Under the pieces are notes generated by a model, which made no database searches, had not been told where the DNA came from, and was given only the letters and a program-made list of their open reading frames with translations. Source: Clostridia bacterium (GTDB lineage: Bacteria; Bacillota_A; Clostridia; Christensenellales; CAG-138). From it: 13,270 nucleotides of DNA. Of this stretch, positions 5,792 through 12,106 are shown in pieces (positions within the stretch are counted from its first letter, which is position 1; the number at the start of each line of letters is the position of its first letter). The DNA lies in the NCBI GenBank assembly GCA_017394605.1, contig JAFPXU010000073.1, positions 1-13,270 on the forward strand, written 5' to 3'. The translations under genes were made by a program, and so were the position numbers.

Positions 5792-6134
5792 CACCGTACG
5801 GCTCGTCATCGGAGCGGTTCTCATGGCCGGCGGGATCGCTGTGGTCCTCATATCGGTTCTGGGTTTTTACCGGTTTCGTTTCGTGCTGAACAGAATGCAC
5901 TGCGCGGCGATCATCGATACACTCGGTTCTCTTCTGATTCTTGCGTCTCTGATGGTCTTTGCCGATGCGCCGGTCTATTTGTTCAAGCTGCTTGGAATCA
6001 TTGCTTTCCTTTGGATCGGAAGCCCGGTCGCCTCCCATCTTGTCTGCAGAACGGAACTTCTGACGGATAAAGACGCAAAAAATCATATCGTTGTTCCGAA
6101 AGAAGCGGAGGGAAACGAACATGATGTATTTTGA
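5781..6134 (+). CDS. mnhG: Na+/H+ antiporter subunit MnhG (MrpG/MbhC)
   Basis: A 117-residue, three-helix subunit (about 5-28, 43-62 and 66-84). The family signature GFYRFRFVLNRMHCAAIIDT (28-47) matches the G-x-x-R-F-x-x-x-x-x-R-x-H-A-x3-DTLG pattern, with R31, R38, H40 and DTLG at 46-49. The usual Asp after RFP/RFR is absent (RFRF). The start is the ATG preceded by a purine-rich GGAGAAGG. It overlaps mnhF by 11 bases and the next gene by 14. Together with MnhE and MnhF it forms the far end of the membrane arm in known Mrp and Mbh structures. Confidence 0.94.
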   Translation: MISDTVRLVIGAVLMAGGIAVVLISVLGFYRFRFVLNRMHCAAIIDTLGSLLILASLMVFADAPVYLFKLLGIIAFLWIGSPVASHLVCRTELLTDKDAKNHIVVPKEAEGNEHDVF

Positions 6135-6387
6135 ACTGCTTCTTCTCGGCCTGCTTGTCATATGTGGCATCACCACGTGCCTGGCGAAAAATCTCCTGAC
6201 CTCTCTGATTATTTTTATGGCCTACAGCGTGATCATGTCCATCGTCTGGGCACTTCTGGAGGCACCGGATCTGGCAGTCACGGAAGCAGCGGTAGGCGCT
6301 GGTGTATCCAGCCTGCTTCTTTTTCTGACACTCAGAAAGCTGAAGAGCATCCGCAGAAAGGAGGAGGAAAATGAAAAGAAGTCTTAA
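6121..6387 (+). CDS. MbhD-like subunit (DUF4040; MrpA C-terminal domain as a separate protein)
   Basis: An 88-residue protein with three hydrophobic helices (about 4-22, 25-46 and 57-72) and a highly charged tail (RKLKSIRRKEEENEKKS). The segment LEAPDLAVTEAAVGAGV (46-62) is the signature of MbhD and of the matching domain near the C-terminus of MrpA, with Asp50 and Glu55 in the conserved positions used in ion or proton passage. In Mrp antiporters this domain is covalently part of the large MrpA; as a separate gene it is the arrangement of membrane-bound hydrogenase-type operons. GGAGGG seven bases before the ATG at 6121 fixes the start. It overlaps mnhG by 14 bases and the next gene by 17. 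Confidence 0.9.
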   Translation: MMYFELLLLGLLVICGITTCLAKNLLTSLIIFMAYSVIMSIVWALLEAPDLAVTEAAVGAGVSSLLLFLTLRKLKSIRRKEEENEKKS

Positions 6388-7264
6388 AGACCTTTTCCGC
6401 GAATGGGACAGCGACCGTTTCGATCTGAACGTATCCGGTCCCGTTCCCAGAAAGGAACATCCCTCCCCTCTGCCGCCGGAGCATTACGACGTCATACCCG
6501 AACTGGAGGAGAAGATCACGCGCCGGTTTCACAGTTTCGTACCGGTCCTCACATTCATTCTTGGTCTGGCCCTTTCTCTCCTGCTGGTCATGACCGTCCT
6601 GGATCTTCCTGCGTTCGGAAGTCCCGGCAGCCCTGTACTCAACGAAGTCTTCATGAGATACGTTCATAACGGCATGCAGGAAACCGGCGCGGTCAATACG
6701 GTCGCGGGCGTGATTCTGGATTACCGTGCGTTTGACACGCTCGGCGAGACCCATGTCCTGTATACCGCTCTTGTCGCTGTTTTCATCCTGCTTTACGGCT
6801 TTGAAAAAACCGACTCGGGCGCCAGATCGCCGGGATACACGATCATACGCGACGACCCTGTCCTCACTACCTGTGCAAAGATCGTGATTCCCTGCGCGTC
6901 CGTTTACGGTCTTTACATCGTCTGCAACGGGCATCTTGGTCCCGGGGGTGGTTTCTGCGGTGGAACCGTTCTCGGCGCCGCGCTGATCCTTTCCGCGCTC
7001 GCGTTCGGATTTGACACGGTCGAACGGTTCTTCAATTACCGTACCATCCGTGTCATCCTGGTCATTGCGCTCTGCTTCTACAGTCTGAGCAAGGGTTATT
7101 CCTTCTTCTGCGGCGCGAACGGCATTCCAAGCGGCATCCGGCCGGGCATCCCGGGAAGAATATTCTCTGCAGGGCTTATCCTGCCACTCAATGCAGCGGT
7201 CGGCGTCGTTGTGTCCTGCACGATGTACAGCCTGTATTCCGTATTCAGAAGGGGGCAGCTCTGA
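6371..7264 (+). CDS. mnhB: Fusion of MbhE-like domain and MnhB (MrpB/MbhF)
   Basis: A 297-residue protein joining two units that are separate genes in archaeal membrane-bound hydrogenases. Residues 1-52 are a charged, Pro-rich soluble extension. Residues 56-145 are MbhE-like: two helices with NTVAGVILDYRAFDTLGE (109-126), the hallmark of MbhE and of the very end of MrpA. Residues 165-292 are the MnhB domain: four helices and the signature NGHLGPGGGFCGG (186-198). MnhB alone is about 130-150 residues, so the fusion accounts for the extra length. It supplies part of the junction between the pumping subunits and the E/F/G end of the arm. The AAAGGAGGAGGAAA before the start is a strong ribosome binding site lying inside the mbhD-like gene. 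mnhC begins one base after its stop. Confidence 0.92.
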   Translation: MKRSLKDLFREWDSDRFDLNVSGPVPRKEHPSPLPPEHYDVIPELEEKITRRFHSFVPVLTFILGLALSLLLVMTVLDLPAFGSPGSPVLNEVFMRYVHNGMQETGAVNTVAGVILDYRAFDTLGETHVLYTALVAVFILLYGFEKTDSGARSPGYTIIRDDPVLTTCAKIVIPCASVYGLYIVCNGHLGPGGGFCGGTVLGAALILSALAFGFDTVERFFNYRTIRVILVIALCFYSLSKGYSFFCGANGIPSGIRPGIPGRIFSAGLILPLNAAVGVVVSCTMYSLYSVFRRGQL

Positions 7265-7265
7265 T

Positions 7266-7649
7266 ATGTTGGAACGCATCTGGGATGAAAGGGTTCAGGT
7301 CGTTGCCGTCATTCTTTTCACGGTAGGTTTCTGCACGCTACTCGTTCACAAGAATCTTCTCAAAAAGATCATCGGTCTGAATATCATGGACACGGCGTCC
7401 TATCTCCTGCTTACTTCCATGGGCTATGTAGACGGCAGACTTGCCCCGATCATCCGCGGCTCGAATACAGATGCGACCGTTTACGTCAACCCGCTTCCCG
7501 CAGGTCTCGTTCTAACAGGCATCGTCGTGTCCGTTTCCGTCACCGCTCTGATGCTGGCGCTGACCGTCCGCCTGTACCGGCACTATCACAGTCTGGATCT
7601 GGACAAAATCTATGAAATGGCGGCAAAGGAGGACCAGAACGAGAAATGA
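7266..7649 (+). CDS. mnhC: Na+/H+ antiporter subunit MnhC (MrpC/MbhG; NuoK-like)
   Basis: A 127-residue, three-helix subunit homologous to NuoK of complex I. Helices lie at about 10-27, 36-53 and 79-104. Family segments are HKNLLKKIIGLNIM (28-41) and NPLPAGLVLTGIVVSVSVTA (75-94), matching the classic DPLPQALVLTAIVI. The usual Gln of PQAL is Ala here, and the Asp of DPLP is Asn. NuoK-type subunits carry ions laterally between the antiporter-like subunits and the rest of the complex. AAGGGGG ten bases before the ATG is the ribosome binding site. Its stop overlaps the start of the next gene in an ATGA arrangement. Confidence 0.94.
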   Translation: MLERIWDERVQVVAVILFTVGFCTLLVHKNLLKKIIGLNIMDTASYLLLTSMGYVDGRLAPIIRGSNTDATVYVNPLPAGLVLTGIVVSVSVTALMLALTVRLYRHYHSLDLDKIYEMAAKEDQNEK

Positions 7650-9139
7650 GTTCTTTTTCCTTCAGCTTTCCGCTTTTCTGCATCATCCTGTCGCTGATCA
7701 GCTCGGCGGTTTCCGCGATCCTTCGGAGCAGGGCAGCCCGGGTACTGTCCCTGTGCCTGTGCCTCACTGTCTCTCTGCTGTCCTTTGCATTATGCGCGGA
7801 GTGCGTGCGGATAGGCGGCAGAGTGGATTTCTGGATGGGGCACTATCCTCACCCGTGGGGAAATGAGCTCCGGTTCGGACCGCTCGAGCCCTTCCTCGCC
7901 GGCATGTTCTCGCTGATCATGCTGCTCTCCGTACTCGGAGGCAAGCAGCAGCTGCAAAGAGATCTCCCGCAGAATAAGCAGAATTACTATTATGTCATGA
8001 CGGATCTGATACTGGTCTCCATACTGGCGCTCTGCTATTCCAACGATCTGTTCACAGGCTATGTATTCATCGAGATCTGTACCATTTCATCCTGCGGGAT
8101 CCTTATGATCAGGGAAATAGGCAGAACCACGCTCGCGTCCGTTCGGTATATGATCTTCAGCCTGATCGGGTCGGGTCTTTTCCTTCTCGGTGTGATCCTC
8201 CTGTACGGTATCACGGGTCATCTGCTCATGCCCAATCTGCTGGGTTCGGTAAAAGCGCTGTGGGTTTCCGGTCATTACCGTCTCCCGCTTCTGTCCTCCG
8301 CCGCACTGATCACGATAGGTCTTGGCGTAAAAAGCGGACTATTCCCGTTCCATTACTGGATGCCGGACACATACGGCGCTGCAACCGCGTCGTCGTCCGC
8401 CATTTTATCCGGTCTTGTCAGCAAGGGATATATCTTTTTCCTGATCAAAATCGTCTTCCGCGTGTTCGGCGTAGATGTCTTCTATGCCAGCGGAATCGAG
8501 AACATCCTGTTCGTTCTGGGACTGGCCGGAATGGTTGCCGGCTCCGTTTCCGCCATGCGGGAAGAAAACATCTTCCGTATGATCGCCTTCTCTTCCGCCG
8601 CCCAGATCGGATATATCTATATGGGAATCGGCATATCGCCGGAACTCGGAATCACCGCCTGTCTGTTCCACATGCTCGCGCACGCGGTCACCAAACCGAT
8701 GCTGTTCCTGTCCGCCGCACAGCTTCAGACCCTCACCGGAAAGAGAACAGTGAAGGAGCTCAGGGGAAGCGTGCGGCAAAGTCCTCTTGCGGGTGCGGTA
8801 TTCATTGTGGGCGCTCTGAGCATGATCGGCTTCCCAGTTACGATGGGATTTGTATGCAAATACTATTTCGCGAAGGCAGCCTTCGCGGCTTCCGCTGTCA
8901 GGATGATCCCGGCACTGATCATTCTCGCGGTCAGCACCTGTCTCAACGCCGTTTACTTCGGCAGAACCATTATCTCCATCCTGACCCCGGGCAAGAAAGC
9001 AGGATCCCGTCAAGCGCGGGCAAAGAGCAACATTCCGTTTGCCGTTTCCGGCATCATGCTTTCCGTCCTGAACCTGCTCTGGGGTCTGAATCCCAAGCTG
9101 TTATATAATCTGATCGATCTCGGAAGAAAGCTTCTGTAG
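7646..9139 (+). CDS. mnhD: Proton/ion-translocating antiporter subunit 1 (MnhD/NuoN-like)
   Basis: A 497-residue, roughly 14-helix protein of the NuoL/NuoM/NuoN-MrpA/MrpD family, the pump module of complex I, Mrp and Mbh. Translocation residues are visible: Glu143 in FIEICTISSCGIL, Lys229 and His236 in GVKSGLFPFHYWMP, Lys260 in LVSKGY, His346 and Lys350 in FHMLAHAVTKP, and Lys405 in GFVCKYYFAK. The loop around 237-255 reads DTYGAATASSSAIL rather than the AHPVAPAP of the next copy, so it is the most divergent of the four and closest to NuoN/MrpD types. It starts four bases before the end of mnhC (ATGA overlap), with AAAGGAGG about 13 bases upstream. It is the first of four consecutive paralogues. 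Confidence 0.93.
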   Translation: MSSFSFSFPLFCIILSLISSAVSAILRSRAARVLSLCLCLTVSLLSFALCAECVRIGGRVDFWMGHYPHPWGNELRFGPLEPFLAGMFSLIMLLSVLGGKQQLQRDLPQNKQNYYYVMTDLILVSILALCYSNDLFTGYVFIEICTISSCGILMIREIGRTTLASVRYMIFSLIGSGLFLLGVILLYGITGHLLMPNLLGSVKALWVSGHYRLPLLSSAALITIGLGVKSGLFPFHYWMPDTYGAATASSSAILSGLVSKGYIFFLIKIVFRVFGVDVFYASGIENILFVLGLAGMVAGSVSAMREENIFRMIAFSSAAQIGYIYMGIGISPELGITACLFHMLAHAVTKPMLFLSAAQLQTLTGKRTVKELRGSVRQSPLAGAVFIVGALSMIGFPVTMGFVCKYYFAKAAFAASAVRMIPALIILAVSTCLNAVYFGRTIISILTPGKKAGSRQARAKSNIPFAVSGIMLSVLNLLWGLNPKLLYNLIDLGRKLL

Positions 9140-9151
9140 GGGAGGATAACC

Positions 9152-10624
9152 ATGTACGATGTTCTGATGATATTAATGCTGCTGATCCCGGCCGCGGCAG
9201 GAATTGCCGAGGCATGCATGAAGCGTGCGTCCAAAACCGCCCAGGATGCCCTGTTTGTGTCGGCTCTGGCAGTGGAAACGCTTCTCTATGCCATGCTTCT
9301 GTTCCTTCCGGTCAACAGCGGATTCCGTCTGTTCTCCATGACAGAGGTTCTGACCATCAAATTCCGGCTGGACGGTTTCGGCCTTCTTTTCCTTGCCCTT
9401 GTCACCGCGGGATTCCTTCTCTCGGGTATTTTCGCAACCGCGTATATGGATCACAGTTCCAACCGGTCCTCGTTCTACGCTTTCATGCTCCTCTCCCAGT
9501 TTGCGCTTGTCGGAATGGATAACGCGGCCAATCTGATCACGATGTACATGTTTTTCGAAATGGCGACCCTGCTGTCCATCCCGCTTGTTCTTCACGACAG
9601 AACTCCCGAGGCGATCAGCGCTTCCATGAAATATCTGTTCTATTCGATTGCCGGCGCGCTGCTCGGTCTTCTGTTCATCTTTGTCGCGTCGCATTTTTCC
9701 GATACGCTTAATTTCACAAGAGGCGGCTCTCTGAACCTGTCCGATGTTTCGGGACATGAAACGCTTCTGCTTGTCGTTTCTCTTCTCGGCGTGATCGGCT
9801 TCGGCGCAAAAGCCGGCATGTATCCGCTGCACGGATGGCTTCCCGACGCGCATCCGGTCGCTCCCGCTCCCGCTTCGGCAGTCCTTTCAGGCGTTATCAC
9901 AAAAGCCGGCGTGCTGGCGATCCTCCGTCTGATCTATTTCGTCGTCGGGCCGGATTTCCTCCGGGGAACATGGGTACAGACCGTGCTTCTCTCGCTCGCA
10001 CTTCTGACCGTGTTCATGGGCTCGATGATGGCTTACAGGCAGGATGTATTGAAAAAACGGCTTGCCTATTCCTCCGTCAGCCAGATTTCCTATGTCCTCA
10101 CAGGACTGTTTCTGCTGACGGAGCAGGGCGTTCAGGGCGGGCTCCTTCAGGTTCTTTTCCATGCCTGCGTCAAGATCTGTCTCTTCCTCTGTGCGGGATC
10201 CATGATCTTCCACACCGGCAAAACCAAAGTCTCTGAATTTCTCGGAATCGGGAAAACCATGCCGGTCACCCTATGGTCCTTCACGATCGCGTCCCTCAGT
10301 CTGATCGGCATCCCGCCCGCTGCGGGTTTTGTATCCAAATGGTATCTTGCCGCGGGGGCCCTGGATTCCGCTCTTCCTGTTATGAACTGGCTTGTGCCGG
10401 TGGTCCTTCTGGTTTCCGCTCTGCTGACCGCAGCCTATCTCCTTCCGGTGACGATCCGGGGCTTTTTCCCCGGGAAAGACTTCGCCGCGTCCGCGGAGCG
10501 GTCGGACGGTATTCCGGAGTTCTGGCTGCCGCTTGTTATACTCGCGGGCATGTCGCTTCTTCTCGGCATTTTCGGAGGTACGGTGACAGAATGGGCAGCG
10601 TCCCTCGCGTCCCTTGTCATGTAA
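9152..10624 (+). CDS. mnhD: Proton/ion-translocating antiporter subunit 2 (MnhD/NuoM-like)
   Basis: A 490-residue, roughly 14-helix member of the same family. Key residues are Glu136 (MFFEMATLL), Lys220 and His227 (GFGAKAGMYPLHGWLP), Lys251 (VITKAG), His337 and Lys341 (LFHACVKICLFL) and Lys396 (GFVSKWYLAAG). The AHPVAPAPASAVLSG loop (233-247) is of MbhH/NuoM/HyfB type. It shares 32 of 38 residues with the fourth copy around this motif, so these two are the closest pair in the set. GGGGAGG seven bases before the ATG is a strong ribosome binding site. The gap to the previous gene is 12 bases. Confidence 0.93.
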   Translation: MYDVLMILMLLIPAAAGIAEACMKRASKTAQDALFVSALAVETLLYAMLLFLPVNSGFRLFSMTEVLTIKFRLDGFGLLFLALVTAGFLLSGIFATAYMDHSSNRSSFYAFMLLSQFALVGMDNAANLITMYMFFEMATLLSIPLVLHDRTPEAISASMKYLFYSIAGALLGLLFIFVASHFSDTLNFTRGGSLNLSDVSGHETLLLVVSLLGVIGFGAKAGMYPLHGWLPDAHPVAPAPASAVLSGVITKAGVLAILRLIYFVVGPDFLRGTWVQTVLLSLALLTVFMGSMMAYRQDVLKKRLAYSSVSQISYVLTGLFLLTEQGVQGGLLQVLFHACVKICLFLCAGSMIFHTGKTKVSEFLGIGKTMPVTLWSFTIASLSLIGIPPAAGFVSKWYLAAGALDSALPVMNWLVPVVLLVSALLTAAYLLPVTIRGFFPGKDFAASAERSDGIPEFWLPLVILAGMSLLLGIFGGTVTEWAASLASLVM

Positions 10625-10628
10625 CACT

Positions 10629-12092
10629 ATGGCGCCGGTTTTGTATCTGATCTGCATATTTCTCCCGATTCTTGTCGGGACCGTGATCCTGATCTTCAGG
10701 TTCCGCTCTTCCGTGGCGCTCAAGACCGTCGCGGCCGGCGGCGTCTGCGCCGCCTCGGCAGCAGCGCTTGCTACCCTGATATCCGGAACCGGTGAAACTC
10801 TTCTGATGCTCCGGTTCTCCAACACGCTGTCCGTCGTTTTCCGTCCGGACGATGCCGGCAGGTTTTTCCTTGGGATCATTGCGGCGCTCTGGCCGCTGAC
10901 CGCCCTCTATTCCTGCTCCTACATGGACGGAAGCGATCACCTTCCGCTGTTTTTCGGCTTCTTCTGCATATCCTACGGTATTACCGCAGGGATAGCTCTG
11001 GCGGGCAATCTGTTCACGATGTACGTGTTCTATGAGCTTCTGACGCTCACCACCGTTCCGCTCGTCATACATCCGCTGACACGCGACGCGATCCGCGCGG
11101 CAAAGATCTATTTCATTTACTGCATGGGCGGCGCGGCCCTGGGTTTTGCGTCCATGCTGTTCCTGCTGTCCAATGGTGCAGGCGGTATGTTTCTCGCCGG
11201 CGGAACACTTTCCGCGCATCCTTATGACCCGAATATCACCTGCCTTTTCTACCTGCTCGGTTTCATAGGCTTTGGCGTGAAGGCTGCCGTTTTTCCGCTG
11301 CACGCATGGCTTCCGGAAGTATCGGTAGCGCCGACGCCCGTAACGGCGCTCCTTCACGCGGTCGCCGTGGTCAAGGCGGGTGCGTTCGCGGTCATGCGCC
11401 TGACGTACAACAGTTTCGGCACCGCGCTGCTCTCCGGGACCTGGGCGCAGTATGCTGTCATGATGCTGTCGGCTTTCACCATTTTTTACGGGGCAAGCAA
11501 AGCGGTCAAGGAGATCCACTTCAAGAGACGGCTGGTCTATTCCACGGTGGCAAATCTTTCCTACATCCTGTTTGCCTTTTCCCTCATGACACCGTCCGGA
11601 CAGCAGGCGGGACTTCTGCATATGGCGGCACACGCATGTACCAAGATCCTTGCGTTCTTCTGTGCCGGTGCCGTTCTGCATTTCAACGGCCGTCCCATGA
11701 TTGCGGAACTGGAAGGTATCGGCCGTAAGATGCCGGTCACTTTCGCGTGTTTTACATGCGCAGCGCTGTCGCTGACAGGCATTCCTCCTTTCACGGGCTT
11801 TGTATCCAAGTGGCACATCCTGACGGCTTCCGTCGGTCTGGGATCTGTTTATCCCTATATCGGCACCGCTCTGCTTCTTGCCGCCGCGCTTTTGTCTGCC
11901 ATCTATATGTTTACCGTGGTGCTGCACGCGTGGTTTCCCGGAAGCGGGTTCTCGCCATCGTCCGTCGAAAATGTGACCGAAGCGGACTGGAGAATGCTCG
12001 TTCCCATGATCATTCTTGCCGTGGGAACGCTCCTCTGCGGTGTTTTCAGTGAACCGATCGTCCGCGCCGCTGCCGCGGCCGCCGGTCTGTAA
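10629..12092 (+). CDS. Proton/ion-translocating antiporter subunit 3 (NuoL/MrpA-type core)
   Basis: A 487-residue, roughly 14-helix member of the family. Conserved residues are Glu136 (YVFYELLTL), Lys218 and His225 (GFGVKAAVFPLHAWLP), His243 and Lys249 (LLHAVAVVKAG), His335 and Lys339 (HMAAHACTKI) and Lys394 (GFVSKWHIL). The APTPVTALLHAVAVVKAG segment (234-251) has the Thr-Pro-Val and Leu-His-Ala pattern of NuoL and MrpA rather than of NuoM/MrpD. It lacks both the long lateral helix of NuoL and the MbhD/MbhE domains of a full MrpA; the latter are encoded separately in this operon. The ATG is four bases after the previous stop and has no convincing ribosome binding site, so it probably depends on translational coupling. 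A TTG five codons earlier lies inside the preceding gene and is not preferred. Confidence 0.92.
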   Translation: MAPVLYLICIFLPILVGTVILIFRFRSSVALKTVAAGGVCAASAAALATLISGTGETLLMLRFSNTLSVVFRPDDAGRFFLGIIAALWPLTALYSCSYMDGSDHLPLFFGFFCISYGITAGIALAGNLFTMYVFYELLTLTTVPLVIHPLTRDAIRAAKIYFIYCMGGAALGFASMLFLLSNGAGGMFLAGGTLSAHPYDPNITCLFYLLGFIGFGVKAAVFPLHAWLPEVSVAPTPVTALLHAVAVVKAGAFAVMRLTYNSFGTALLSGTWAQYAVMMLSAFTIFYGASKAVKEIHFKRRLVYSTVANLSYILFAFSLMTPSGQQAGLLHMAAHACTKILAFFCAGAVLHFNGRPMIAELEGIGRKMPVTFACFTCAALSLTGIPPFTGFVSKWHILTASVGLGSVYPYIGTALLLAAALLSAIYMFTVVLHAWFPGSGFSPSSVENVTEADWRMLVPMIILAVGTLLCGVFSEPIVRAAAAAAGL

Positions 12093-12098
12093 GGGAGG
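12093..12098 (+). promoter_or_regulatory. Ribosome binding site deciding the start of antiporter subunit 4
   Basis: GGGAGG lies eight bases before GTG at 12107. The ATG at 12105 is followed directly by TGA in its frame, so GTG in the long open frame must be the start. Confidence 0.8.
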
Positions 12099-12106
12099 TG
12101 AAGAAT

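Noticed and set aside
6332..7279. Antisense open frame of about 315 codons on the minus strand
   Set aside because: It mirrors the MbhE-MnhB fusion gene, has no ribosome binding site or family motif, and overlaps neighbouring real genes.
10617..11927. Long antisense open frame of about 436 codons on the minus strand
   Set aside because: It lies entirely opposite antiporter subunit 3, is rich in Arg, Gln, Gly and His without any recognisable motif, and is explained by codon bias of the sense gene.
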